Shown here piece after piece: positions 1 to 12,252 of a stretch of DNA of 64,000 bases. The first letter of the stretch is position 1. Every line of letters begins with the position of its first letter. The position numbers and the translations under genes were made by a program. The stretch covers positions 1,310,335 to 1,374,334 of the forward strand of contig JALIRH010000042.1 of assembly GCA_023055505.1 (NCBI GenBank), in the 5' to 3' direction. The notes below the pieces were generated by a model, which searched no databases, was not told the DNA's origin, and saw only the letters and a program-made list of their open reading frames with translations. The stretch is from Callipepla californica brunnescens. Its lineage: Eukaryota; Chordata; Aves; Galliformes; Odontophoridae.

Positions 1-2909
1 TGGAAAAGGTGTAGGGAGAGAAAAGGACAAGGTAGGATGGAGGCATCTGTTTCCACAGATCTCAAATGTAGCCAACTTCTGCAGGTGAGATGGATTGCTC
101 CCATTCATGTTGACAGCAGTTTCCCTGTCAGTTAGTGCCTGAGATCTCCAGTCAGCTTGGTGCCAGCGAATTAGGATTTATGAAACCCTGCTGCCTGATA
201 AAATACGTGTACAGTTCGTAGTTGACACTGAAAGTATCAAACATATCAATCCTTAATTCTAGGGTTTGCTTTAAAAGATTATAATATACAGATTACATAC
301 AGCTGTAGTACGGTCAGGTAACATTTTTCTAGCCAGTATTTTTCTCTCTAAACTTCATTTTACCAGTTTTATTCCATTGACTTCAGGATAATCAGATTCA
401 CATGATCCTTCTAAAGTTGGTTTCTGTTATTTATTTTCGGAGAGATTTATCTCAAGTGACCATTAAATCATTTTTCCCTCACTGCACTAAAGGGATTTTT
501 ATCCAGAGATCTGATATCTTTCATTTGCTGAATATCAGTTTGTTATCTTATGTATGATATAATTTTCTGTCGAAGCAGCCTTGTGCATGTTTCTCACTGT
601 ATAAACAGCCAGCCTGTCACAAAAAGAGCTGCATCCTATTGCAAGTTGAGCTCTGTGTGTCCTGTGCAAGAATCATCTTCTTGTTGTGCTCTTCTGTCAA
701 GAGTCTCCAATGTTGCTGCAGACTGGGTTTCTCCTATTGGGTCTCTTCATTTGGAGTGAAAGGCTTTTCAAAGAAGCTAGAAAGTTGATGGGCAATAGAG
801 TTGATTTGTTTTCTGGGGCCAAAGCATGTACAGAAATCAAAAGTGACTGTGCTCCTTTTGTTCCATTGCTGACGGCTGAGTTTCAGGACAAATGGAACTT
901 GGGTTTTCGGAGACCTTAGTGGTGCTGTGAAATCATCCCTTGAAGTGAGGCCCAGGCAGACAGGCACAGGGAAGATGTCATCTGAAGGCTGCTTCTTTGC
1001 AGGGGCATTAGCAATTAAAATACTTGGTTACCAGTAGAGGCATATACATATGACAAATTAGGTGCTTGCAAATAAGTCATTCCAATTACATATGGCCCAA
1101 GAAGAATCAAATGAAGCTTAAATATAAATGTTTTCCAAATTCTGATAGGCTTCCAGTTTGGTGAATCCTCACCATGCAGATCATGATTCATAATACCTTT
1201 TTTCTTTAACTGTCCATGGACTGAAGCATGATGGACTATCAAGCATCCTTGTTATTATTGTTGCTTAGACTGAGGTTGTTGTCCATCCTGTGATAATGAT
1301 GACTCGTGGTGACATGATTCACGGTCATTGCTGTGGGGCAGCATTTTTCTCCATCTACTAGAAATACTCAAAGGAGCATTTCAGTACTGGAGGCCTTTAG
1401 ATCAAAAGGAAGTGGATGAGACGCAGGTAATTTCCAACTGGCTCTTCAGCATACATAAACCTCTTATTTACAGGATGAGTCACTGTAAGATGTAATAGAG
1501 GAATTAAATCTTGAATTCATTAAGAATTTCCATTTTCTTGTTCATCAGCTCAGTGCAGACACTAAGGAGCAGGAATTAAGTGAGTGTTGTTTTTTTTTTT
1601 TTTTACTTTCCAAAAGTTTATAACCTTGAATGCATGTAAATTCTCAAGTAAGACTTTAGTAGGACATATTCATCTTTGGGAATGGTAGGTACAAAGCAAT
1701 AGCATACAGATGCTGTCTTCAGCATCATTTGAATAACACTGCACGATTTACTGGATTCTGCCACAGCTGGCAATCCGGGAAGAAGACAGCAAAAGAGCTT
1801 AAAAAAATACAACCTACTGAAAATAAACTCTTTTGTGGTTAAATAACCAGCCAGTTGGAACTGAAGCAGTGTTTTCTTAGGGTGGCAGAACAGTAAGAAA
1901 AGCTGTTAGATTATTTTTGGCAGTGGCCGCTATTTTAGCTCTATCATTACTAAACTGACAGAGTACATTGAAAAGGGTTATTGCTTTATTAGTAGATTCT
2001 TGCAAAAAACATAGCAGGCAGAAGTGCTACACAAAGCAATACACTGAGCACATAACATGAGCTTGGAAGATTTCAGATTTATGAAAATTAAGTTGTTGTA
2101 TTTGGATCTTGGTAACAGAGCCAAACGCAGTAACCACACAAAATGGCAGCCAGATCTCTGGTGGGCAAAAACGTTGCAGGAGTAAAATGAATTCAACTTA
2201 AAAAAAAAAAAAAGACAACCAAAACCTGAAGATTACTTTGTACATTGGAGCATGTACTCCATAGCAGCTGTACTTCCATTTCCACACTGAGTCTAGCAGG
2301 GTACTTTGCAATATGGGAGTACTTTATACAACTCTTCTTTATCTTATGAAATGGGACAGATCAATTACCTAAATATTTGAGATAAATTTACAATCAGAAA
2401 CATTATCTGCTGAGAAGATGTCTAAATACTAGATTCAACTGATCAAGAAAATAATGTTTTTCCTTTCATTTGGGTCCACATGATCATTTGCAGTGTTACA
2501 ATTAAGACCAGAGTTATTTTTTGCCTTGATAGTAGCCAGTGAAAAGCACTTAAATCTGTGCCTTCATGTGCCTGCAGTTTTTTTACCTTCAAGTTCTTTT
2601 CAAATATCAGCAACAATCAGATAATTCTTTGCTAACAAACACCCATATCATCATCCTCTTTTTGAGTATCCATTGAATTCAGGTTATGATGTGAAAGAGC
2701 ACGTATGAATGAAAGAATTTAGGCATCATCTCTTCACCAAAACAGTGCTGATTCCAAACAATCAGCAGAGTCCCATCACCACTATGGGATAACGTGTGAT
2801 GTTTCATCTGCATTCTTTGTTTTTTCCATTTGAACTATCTTGTAGGTACTGTAAGTGCCTGTGTGGTCCTGAGTGATCTACTTTAGGTGGCTCTACTTAA
2901 GCAGGTGGG
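1..2909. other. Non-coding DNA upstream of NGF coding exon, probably NGF intron
   Basis: Only short AT-rich open frames with no recognisable domain are seen, plus simple poly-T and poly-A runs near 1590 and 2200. In other vertebrates the 5' untranslated NGF exons lie tens of kilobases upstream, so this is most likely NGF intron. No exon, RNA gene or repeat family could be supported. Confidence 0.5.
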
Positions 2910-3204
2910 TTGGATCAGAGGCAGGGAAGGTTTAGATTGGATGTCCCAGGGATGTTCTTTACAGAGAGAGCAGAGAGGTGCTGGAACAGGTTGCCCAGAG
3001 AGGCTGTAGATGCTCTGTCCCTGGAGGTGCTTAAGACCAGGTTGAATGGGCCCTGGGCAACCTGGGCTAGTGCCAGATCTGGAGGTTGGTGGTCTTGCCT
3101 GTGGCAGGGTGTTGGAACTCAGTGATCCTTGGGGTCCCTTCCAACCCAAGCCATCTCCATGTGATGGCCTCTGGGAGTGCCTTCCAACCTAAACCATTCT
3201 GTGG
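2910..3204 (+). mobile_element. CR1 LINE 3' fragment
   Basis: This carries the typical avian CR1 3' region: a stretch reading ...gctggaacaggttgcccaga..., then cctggaggtgcttaaga, and the closing cccttccaaccc. A second copy of the closing phrase, ccttccaacct followed by cattctgtgg, ends at about 3204. This suggests an internal duplication or two nested 3' ends. The element is 5'-truncated, as most CR1 copies are. Confidence 0.88.
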
Positions 3205-6200
3205 TTTTGTCTCTGGTTTCAAGTTAGTATGGCAACTTACGGTGTCACTACTTGTAACCGGATTTGCCTTCCAGAAGAAGAAGATGGTCTTAATCCTTGT
3301 TTGTCTGTATCTATTGTGCAAACTAAGCTCAGGTGATGACATCAGCAAGTACTGCTTTATTATACTGCACTTCTGCTTCCAGTGAGCCTGGAAGATGCCT
3401 GAGAGGGATTGGGAACAGTGGATAATTAAGTAGGATCTCGTAAAGGGGCTGAATAAGGTATCTTGTCTTACAAGCATGCTGCTTGTAAAAGCCAAGATCT
3501 GCTCTTTAGACAATTACTACACCATAACAGTGGAAAAGGCACAGCTCAGAGTCAAGAAAGTGGATTTGTCCCTGTACTCCTGCTATCGAGTGGGGAAGGG
3601 TGCTGAAAACATTTATTTGCTGGCTATTTACTGAAACAAATACTTCTAATTCTAGTTGAACACTGAGTAAGCAACTCCCAGACTCAGCTACGCAGCCAAA
3701 CTGGCCCGATGGCATGCTGCAGCCAACCCCAGCTCAGCATCTGGATGAAATAAAGACCCTTCTCAGGAGCAGCTTTTTGTGCAGTATACTCAGAGGTAAG
3801 CACAGCACACACAGAGCAGACTGAAATCCTGTATTACCAGTATCACACAGCAGTCCAAATATCTGCACCAGAGGAAGCGTTCGTATGAAAATAGGTAGCA
3901 GGACATCTGATGAGCAAATGAGGGAAGAGTTATCATCCTGAAAGTAAAAAGTAATTGATCTGTCTTCTGAAAAGAGAAGATAGGGGCAGTTTGCATTTAA
4001 TACTCTTATTTTTGGAAATGCTTAGTTCTCTGACACATTAAACAAGTTGCCTCACTGAGATCTGCTGTTGTTTGGCTAATAGGGGAGTTCCCACATACCC
4101 TCTCTTATTCTGCCTCCAGATATACCTTCTGTGGAAAACAGTTTCTTATAGTGAGAGATAATTCACTTAGAAGTCACATGGCTCATTAAATATCCTCTGG
4201 TTTTGTACAACTCTTGCATTTTTGGTATTAGAAGGCTTGTGGTCACAGTTGTGGCCCATGTTACGAAGGCTGAAACTGCATCTCCGTGGAAGCTCAGGTG
4301 GCTGCACTCAGTGGGAACTATGAACACTTTGCAGAAAGCACCATGAAAGAGTCTGGTTGCTAAACATGTAGCAAATTTAGAAGCAACCCCCTAAAACAGC
4401 TTGTAGAATGTCTTTACATCAGCAAAAGTCACAATCCTGACAGTCCTAGGGCATGCATTTTCCTTAAATGTTAATCTTTTTGCTTGCATTGTCACTGAGA
4501 CTAATCCACTTTTTAAATCTGTTTTTTTATTTTTAATCATTTTCTACTCATTTAATAATTGATTAAATGATTCAATTCTGAATCTTCAGGACAATACCAC
4601 ACATCCCAAATACATCTGCTTGCGTTTGGGCCACAGTCCCATAGAATGCTTTGCCAGAAGGGCAGGAAATACAAAGAAAGATTTAAAATATGCAACCTAA
4701 GAAGCTCAGAGAAGAAAGATATGGCAGAAAATCAGAAAAGAGCCCTTTGCTGGCATTGCTATGCCTCATTTTCTGTAGAAGGGAATAATAAGAATGGGTA
4801 TTATGTATAAACACGATAGGTTGAGGCTGTTCTGGCATGTCTAAATTGTGCCTGGAGTTTGTTCTGCGAACCTTTTCCATTAACATTTCTCTTGGAAAAG
4901 CTAACTTCTTAGAGATGCAGTGACCCATCTGATTTTAATTTGGTCATGGAACAAGGGGTTACTCTTTGAATTGTGCATAGCCAAGCTGTTGAGCTACACC
5001 TAGTTCTACTTCCTTGTACAGACGACGATGGCTGCTCAAGTATGAGCAGCATGTGGGCAAGCAGCAACCCTCAGCATTGTTTTAAGTAAATTAAAGAGGC
5101 TGGAACAGTAAGGAGAGACATCTGACTCCTTACCATCTTATCATCCCCAGTTCTTCCAGTCCAAAGGCTGTGAGAAGAACTGCTAATGTCACTTTTTGCA
5201 TGTCTCTCTCCTTTCGTCCCCATGATGCAGGGACCGTAGCATCTCTTCAGTCTATTTGGTGTGTCCTGCTGATTTCTTAAATGCTTGCCCAACCCTGCAC
5301 AAACACAGCTGTTTATTTCATTTCAGCTTGTTTGAGATAAGAGGTATCCACACAGGACCCTATGGAACATGTCAGGGTTCTTCATTTTCTACAAGACTGC
5401 GTCCTAGCAAAGGCAAAGCTTTAAGTGCTGCTTTGAATTCTAGCTTGAGAAAGCTGAGCAGGAAGGAGTGAACTTCAACAGTCATTGACCCAAACCCAGA
5501 AAAACATTAGGACGTGCTGGGAAATCACAGTGGAATTGCAGAGCCTGATTCCTCGTTTTGAAAAACCCTGTTTGTCCAGTCGGTGTGAGGCTGCCTGCCT
5601 GCTGGCTGGACACTGCAGTTCAGGGCCAGCTGAGGCATGTCAGGAAAAACAAAGCACCAAGACAGGGGAGGAGCCTGTATTGATAGGGTTTTATTATTTT
5701 TTTCCTGTTTATATCCTGCCTGTACTTATTAGTTCTTCACAGAGGAATACAGTGTCAGCACTTGATTGCAGTTTCATATCATTTTTTTAATGCCTCTGCT
5801 GCCGATTTGTTCCCTCGCATATGGCTGATTTAGTCAGCACATGGTAGTTACCTAATAAAGTATTACTGCTGCTGGTGTTCCAGCATAATATTGTTCTTAG
5901 AGATATTTTAGATATTTGTCCCACAGTTTTCCACACCCAAACAGATGTGCACATTCCCCAGACTAAAGGACCTCACTTTGGATCTGCTGTACAGGGACAT
6001 CTGTGCAACTTCTTGCTCGTGGCACTCCAAGAAAAGGACAGTGTTTTCCTCTGTGCCCAATACTGTGACCATAATGGTTTTCGCTATGCTGTACCTAAGA
6101 TGCCAACCAGAAATAGTCTATCACCCATGGTGCTCCTATGTAATACCCATATTTGTCCTAATAGGCAGCCTGAACTTGGACAAATCCCATCTGCCCTTGT

Positions 6201-6879
6201 GACATGTGATGTCTGAGCTCTTCTGGGAAGGAGCGTGGGCTTTATCTGCCCCAAATCAGCAATGTGGTGCGTCCCGAAAGGGCAGATGGGATAGATGGAG
6301 GCTGCTGGAGGCTGCTGAGCCAGCCAGAGTGCTGGGGCCTGTCCACATGGCAGGTAAGTGTGGCTGGGAGTGTGTGCTAATGGCCGGATTCACTGGGGTT
6401 CCCCCACTTCCACAAATACCAGCTTGGTGGTCCCCACCCTCACCCAGAGGACATCCATGCAGACGAATGAACTAAACGGACAGCTATTTTAGCCAAGATC
6501 CTATTTCTACACTTGCTCCTCTGCAGGGTATTTGCAGCCAAAAGACCAGTCCTGGCCGAAAAGGTTATTGCAAAAATCACCAGAGATTTTACTCCTGGGA
6601 ACATGCTGTTGCCATATGGTCTCCACACTAATAATACCAAACAAGCGCTTCATAGTGTTCTAATAACAAATACCAGAGGAATTAATAATAATCTAGCTAT
6701 TATTTTCTAATGTTCTCACTTTATGAACAACTTTTATACTGTCTGAATGAGCTCTTCTGGAAGATCAACATCTGGTACCCACATGAGAACCTGATGAAAT
6801 CTGTATGGTCCTGGGTATCTTACACATTTATTGCCAGCAACACCATCTGTTTCTGCCAGCATGGCTTACAGTAATGCTA
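3205..6879. other. Non-coding DNA, probable NGF intron with a possible 5' UTR exon end at 6353
   Basis: No coding exon with homology is recognisable. A perfect consensus donor, CAG followed by GTAAGTG, lies at 6351-6360 after a GC-richer stretch with a near-tandem ggctgctgga. It could close an untranslated NGF exon, but no transcript evidence is available. The rest is unremarkable AT-rich sequence. Confidence 0.4.
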
Positions 6880-6898
6880 CATTTTTCTTTTGTTCTAG
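6880..6898 (+). promoter_or_regulatory. NGF: 3' splice acceptor of the NGF coding exon
   Basis: A T-rich tract ends in ttctag at 6898, directly before the first exon base at 6899. It fixes the 5' boundary of the NGF coding exon and shows that the 5' leader lies in upstream non-coding exons. Confidence 0.85.
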
Positions 6899-6910
6899 GT
6901 GCATAGCGTA

Positions 6911-7630
6911 ATGTCCATGCTGTACTACACTCTGATTATAGCTTTTTTGATCGGCACACAGGCAGCTCCAAAGTCAGAGGACAATGTTCCGCTGGAGTAT
7001 CCTGCAGAACACTCCTTACCCAGTACACAACAGAGTAACGGACAGCACATTTCCAAGGCAGCCCCACAGACAACCCACAGCCGCTTTGCTTGGATGCCAG
7101 ATGGAACGGAAGATTTAAATATCGCTATGGACCAAAACTTCTTCAAGAAGAAGCGTTTCCGCTCTTCTCGGGTCCTGTTCAGCACGCAGCCACCTCCAGT
7201 GTCAAAGAAAGGACAGAGTGCGGGATTTCTCAGCAGTGCAGTCTCCCTCAACAGGACTGCCAGGACCAAGAGGACTGCACATCCTGTACTGCACCGGGGA
7301 GAGTTCTCAGTGTGTGACAGTGTCAGCATGTGGGTTGGGGACAAAACCACAGCCACTGACATCAAAGGCAAAGAGGTGACCGTGTTGGGAGAGGTCAACA
7401 TTAACAACAATGTTTTTAAGCAGTACTTTTTTGAGACCAAGTGCAGGGACCCCAGGCCAGTCTCCAGCGGGTGCCGAGGGATCGATGCAAAGCACTGGAA
7501 CTCTTACTGCACCACCACACACACCTTCGTCAAAGCACTGACCATGGAGGGCAAGCAAGCAGCCTGGCGATTTATCCGGATTGACACAGCCTGTGTGTGT
7601 GTGCTCAGCAGGAAGTCAGGGCGACCCTGA
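6911..7630 (+). CDS. NGF: Pro-nerve growth factor (beta-NGF precursor), 239 aa
   Basis: NGF is a secreted neurotrophin. As a homodimer it activates TrkA and p75NTR and supports sympathetic and sensory neurons. Visible in order: an 18-residue signal peptide ending in GTQA, a prodomain with an N-glycosylation sequon at N114 and a basic cluster at 79-87, a furin site RTKR at 118-121, then a 118-residue mature domain opening [15 protein letters not shown]. The six cystine-knot cysteines are at 135, 178, 188, 200, 228 and 230. Length is close to the 241 aa of human NGF. The start chosen is the ATG at 6911. The exon begins at 6899, after a pyrimidine-rich acceptor ending in AG, and reads V-H-S-V before that methionine. 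The same reading is known from the long mammalian pre-proNGF isoforms, so an upstream in-frame start is possible. No internal frameshift. Galliform NGF with near certainty. Confidence 0.98.
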   Translation: MSMLYYTLIIAFLIGTQAAPKSEDNVPLEYPAEHSLPSTQQSNGQHISKAAPQTTHSRFAWMPDGTEDLNIAMDQNFFKKKRFRSSRVLFSTQPPPVSKKGQSAGFLSSAVSLNRTARTKRTAHPVLHRGEFSVCDSVSMWVGDKTTATDIKGKEVTVLGEVNINNNVFKQYFFETKCRDPRPVSSGCRGIDAKHWNSYCTTTHTFVKALTMEGKQAAWRFIRIDTACVCVLSRKSGRP

Positions 7631-7757
7631 GACGGAGCTGAACCCCACAACGACATCCTCCTATCCCCCTACCTCAGCCTGTAAATTATTTTAAGTTAAA
7701 AAAGGGACTGCATGGTGTATTTATAGTTTATACAGTACAAAAGGAACCTCGTTATTT

Positions 7758-7763
7758 ATTAAA
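7758..7763 (+). terminator. NGF: NGF polyadenylation signal ATTAAA
   Basis: ATTAAA lies 128 bases after the NGF stop and is followed about 20 bases later by GT-rich sequence (tgtgttttg). The short 3' UTR before it is AT-rich with several ATTTA-type stretches, as expected for a growth-factor mRNA with regulated stability. This is the nearest good signal to the stop codon. Confidence 0.7.
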
Positions 7764-9483
7764 CTCTTTTGGAAACCTTTTGTGTTTTGCAGTTTATTGG
7801 CCAGGAGGACTCTTCAAAAGGTGTTCACCTTTGTCACAGTGCAGCCCTACAACTCTGAGCTGTCCACAGGTCTGCTCAACAATCTCTGTTCACCATTCTG
7901 CAGAAGTACAGCCCTTCTGCAGCCTTTACATGTATCCCTCTCTTCCACAACAAACCAATTTCCATCCCGTAACCTGTCAGCTTACTGTGACTTGTAGGTT
8001 TATTCTAAGCTGAAATGTTTTGGCCAAGAAACTGAAGGAAGTCTTCTCAAAACTTGCCTCTAGTTCTACTAATTATCCATAAAGATATTACTCTTATTAA
8101 TTATATCAGTATATTCCAGGTAGAAAACACAACTTCTTCATGATGTGAGATAAATTTCTAAGCATGATTCATAGTGCAGTTGTTAGAAATTGCCAAAACA
8201 TCCTCACTGCAATGATCCATTCTGAATTATTCTTGAATATTTGTCTGCATACAAGCAGATGTAATTTTTTAATTAAAATGCTGTTCTACAGCTCATTGCT
8301 TATGAGCTATATCAGAGTGATGGGGTTGTAAATGTAAACATAAATACGTAAGTCAAAAATCTTAATGTAGTTGATTAATTAAACAGTACAAATGATCTCA
8401 AGGTGGTATTTTGGCAATGAGGCATTGACATAGGAGCAGATTTTTCTGTGCATGATAGAAAAAGGATTTAAAAATGTAAGTCCGTGTTTTAGCAAGGAGC
8501 CCCAGAACAACTCTGTGCTCGTCATTTCTATGCTCTGGAGAATGGTTTCTGGAAGTAGTAGGGGAGCCTGAGGTCCATGCTGGGTGTTGTGGTCATTACA
8601 CACTGGATAAGGCTGTATTTTCTCTCTCACTGTTTCCTTTGGAATAACAATTGCTATCCATTGTGGAAACTGTTTCAAAACAAACACCATTAGGGTTTTT
8701 AGCTTTGTTTCTTCCAAATCCTAGAGGGCACGCTTTACTCACATGCTGTTCTTTCCATGACGGAAAAAAGCAGCCCTAACATTTCCTTCCCCAACCTCAA
8801 CAGCAAAGGACAGCACATCTCCAGAGAAAATGTACTGCTGTAAAATAGTGTCAGTGTGATATATAAGGTGATGGTACAGAGATCAGTCCAGATAACCACT
8901 GGTACACCACTTTTCAGCCTCCTCTAGGAAGTGATTATGGTGTGGGACAGCAGTATTCCAGTAAGAATGTTTTGTCCTCTCCAGAACAGCATTTCTGCAA
9001 TATTTGCATGAATAACTAGTTATCTGAAAGGTCAAGGAGCGGGCAGGATCCTGACTGTCCTAAGTCCTCCAAATAATGACCTCCTGTTCTGTAGCGGGGG
9101 AGGCAATGAAAACTATGAAATACTTAGAGTGTGATCACATAGGCTCTGACACAGTACCAAACACAGTAAGCATGGCAGCCACCTGCCAGTCAGCACAGGA
9201 GAGGTGGAAGAAAACCCAGTGAAAAACACAGTATTTTGAAGCAGAGAAAAAAAATAGAATTGGAGCAGAGTCATGTCTGTGTGCTTCTGTATCCTTAAAG
9301 CAACGGACAAAGATCATAAATCTGATCTTTGAGTGTCAGCGTGACCAGGGAAAAATGAAGGCCTGAAACTGACTTTTTGTTTAAAAGCAATCTTTGGAGC
9401 TAATGTTCATTCTGCAGCCAGCTGACTCGCAGTTCCTGTGCTACACCTTCAAGCACGTTCCTGCCATTCAGCCTCTGGAATCC
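7764..9483. other. Intergenic DNA downstream of NGF
   Basis: No repeat family or coding exon was recognised. Open frames up to about 110 codons on the minus strand (8379-8717) show no domain, no flanking splice sites and no similarity I recognise. Confidence 0.5.
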
Positions 9484-10651
9484 TGAGGTCACCCAAGGGA
9501 CTGAGGTAGGTGAGGGGTATCATGGTGCAGATGTGTGCCCATCTTGATGATCTTTTTGAGCAGCTGAGCAGGCTGTGAGAAGAAGTGGCCAGGCTGAGGT
9601 GAATTCAGCAGTATGAGAGACTGATTGATGCTAGTGGCTTGGAACCAGAAGGAGTGATCACGTTAAAAAGGTGCAACCAAGGACCCAAATCACTGCTGAT
9701 ACTGACAAAAAAAGTCAAAGGGTAATTGGAGGCCCTTTGCTGAGAGGCACTGAGGCACTCATCTGGATAACCTCTCTAGAGAGGTTTCCTGCCTGCCAGG
9801 AACATCAAGAAGAGGTATGATAAAGTCAAACCACTAGTATCCCCTCCTGGACTTTCATGCTGGGTCACACAAGGCTGTGACCAGGTAATTAAAATATCAA
9901 AAAAGATGTGAAGCCCCTTGGGAAGTTGTTGAAGGGATTGGGAGTGCAAGTGGTGTTCTCCTCAATCCTCCCAGTTGGAGACTGGGATCTGGGCAGAAGA
10001 ATGGATCAGCTGAATGACTGGCTGTGTGGGTGACGGCACGCCAAAGGCTGTGGGCTCTATGATCCAGGACACATCTTCATAAACCAGGAATGCTGGCCTG
10101 GGATGGAACACAACTGACTAGGAGGGACAAGAATATGCTAGGTAACAAGCTGGCTGGGCTCATCACCAGGGCTTTAAAACAGAGATGCTGGGATAGGGGG
10201 TGAGTGACAGAGAAGAGCCCAGGAACGCTGTCACTATAGGAAACAGCAAGGGAAAATAGCAGATTTGTTCTGGAGCTCTGTGGGAGAGCTCCTCTAGGAC
10301 AGTAATGCATCCAAAAGTCCAGCTGAAGTGCCTCTATAATGCACGCAGCACGTGAAATAAGCAAGAGAAGTTAGAAACCATGGTGCACTTGGGAAACTAT
10401 GATCTTATTGCTATCACAGAAACATGGTGGGATGGTTTGCCTAACTGGAATGCCACCATTGAGGGCTATAAGCTTTTTAGAAGAGATGGGCAAGGTAGGA
10501 CGGGTTGGGGTGTTGCCCTCTATGATAAAAGGTGGATAGACTGCAGGGAGCTCCTTATGAGTCAGGAACAGGTGGAGAGTCTATGGGTTAAGATAAGGGA
10601 CTTAATGATCCTTGAAGTCCCTTCCAACCTAAGCCATCCTATGATTCTATG
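9484..10651 (+). mobile_element. CR1 LINE with 5' region and endonuclease remnant, internally deleted
   Basis: The 5' half (about 9484-10379) resembles CR1 5' UTR/ORF1 sequence. From 10380 an open frame reads YDLIAITETWWDGL and GYKLFRRDGQGR, the amino-terminal motifs of the CR1 ORF2 apurinic-type endonuclease. The E of ITETWWD is the usual metal-binding residue. The frame then jumps at about 10600 to the CR1 3' end (cccttccaacctaagcc) and the terminal octamer attctatg at 10644-10651. Reverse transcriptase and the rest of ORF2 are missing. ORF1 is broken by stops, so the copy is dead. Confidence 0.85.
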
Positions 10652-11994
10652 TAAAAGACACTACCTGTGTTTCCAGACGGAGAGAAAAAGAGTTGTCATT
10701 ACAAGCTCTATGAGTTATTGTTACAAATCTGGACTTGATTAAAATTAGTAAACATTTAGCTATTCATTATGGGGTGGTGAGAGGTGTATTTACTGTTGCA
10801 GGTATTGTTGTGATCTATTCTGTGCTTATCACATCAGTTGATTTTGTGGTTCCTTGACTGCAACCTGGTTTATCCTACATGAGAGTGAACTGTTATTACA
10901 GACATCTCTTTCTGTTCATAAAAAAAAAGTTCAAAAAAGAGTAAAAAAAAAAGTGAAGAGGACTCCACACAGCAGTTAATAAATCTTTTCTATTGAATTC
11001 ATGCCCATAGCTGTCACCCAGCTACAGCTGGGCTGAGAGAGAGCTTTTGAACATTTTATGTATACAGGCCCTATTACAGTGTCTCCATATTTTTGGGATT
11101 TCAGTATGTGGATGAAGGAATACAATACTGATGTGATAGTTGCTCACAAATGCTATGGCAATTTTCCTGCAGCGCACTAGGATTGAATAATTGAATAGTA
11201 AACAGAACAAAACATGGGAAAACATTTGTAACACTGCTGCTGATATTCTGGAGGCTTAGCCTTCCAATTTGCAGTGGACCAAATAATGTATCCTCCTTAA
11301 AGAGCTTCTGATTACATCAGTGAAAGAATGTTTTGTGTTGTACATCAGAGACAGCGAACAGTCATGGAAAAGTCTTTAATACCAACACATGGTGAGGGCA
11401 TCTTAGTGCTTTCCAAATCATACCAGCAATGTCTTCAAAGGGTGAATTAGTGTTTCCATCACCTAACAGGGGACTCATCCTCCCACCACTGCTGTTATTC
11501 CAGTTTAGCTTTGGTGTTGGTTTTTAGGTTTTGTATTGACGTGTCTGAAATCCTTCTGCGTATGCACTGCTGAGTTGATGCCAAAAGCCTGGAGTGCCAA
11601 AAGCCCATTCTAACCCTCAGTCTTGCAATCAGGTTATAATCTGTTGAGCCTTGCCCTGATTATTTTCATTTCAATTGCAATATGGACAGGAAGTTTTGAC
11701 ATTGACAGAGGAAGAGCCTGGTTACAAAACAGGGGCACGCTTTCTCTATACAATTCCTTTCATCATGACACTGATGCATTATCTAATCCCTTATTCAAAC
11801 ATGATTAAGAGAAGCACTGTAGATGCCACACCCTTGGAATAATTTCTTCAGTAAGCAACATCTTTCACTGGAGCAATTTAAAAGCATTCAGAGAGCTTTC
11901 TTGTAGGGATTGGAATCACTGTGTATTGTATTTTTACTTTTCTCTGTCTTCTGGATGAGTTTCTGTTTTCTAGAAAAGTCACTTCTGGCCAGAT
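10652..11994. other. Intergenic DNA, nothing recognised
   Basis: AT-rich sequence with poly-A runs near 10920. No exon, RNA or repeat family is supportable. Confidence 0.5.
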
Positions 11995-12252
11995 CATAGC
12001 ATCACAGAATGGCTTGTCTTGGAAGGGACCCCAAGGATCATTGAGTTCCAACCCCCTGCCACAGACAGGGTCACCAACTTCCAGATCTGGCACTAGCCCA
12101 GGTTGCCCAGGGCCCATCCAACCAGGTCCTGAACACCTCCAGGGATGGAGCATCCACAGCCTCTCTAGGCAGCCTGTTCCAGCACCTCACTGCTCTCTCT
12201 TTCTCTATAAAGAACTTCCCCAGGATATCCAATCTAAACCTTCCCTCCTTGA
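11995..12252 (-). mobile_element. CR1 LINE 3' fragment, minus orientation
   Basis: Read on the minus strand it ends ...ggggtcccttccaagacaagccattctgtgatg. The plus strand shows the mirror phrases catcacagaatggc, gttgcccagggccc and agcctgttccagcacctc, all typical of the CR1 3' region. It is truncated at its 5' side near 12252. Confidence 0.9.

Noticed and set aside
6925..7440. 171-codon minus-strand frame opposite NGF
   Set aside because: A shadow of the NGF coding exon in the antisense frame.
8379..8717. 112-codon minus-strand frame downstream of NGF
   Set aside because: No domain or splice signals. Typical of chance frames in this region.
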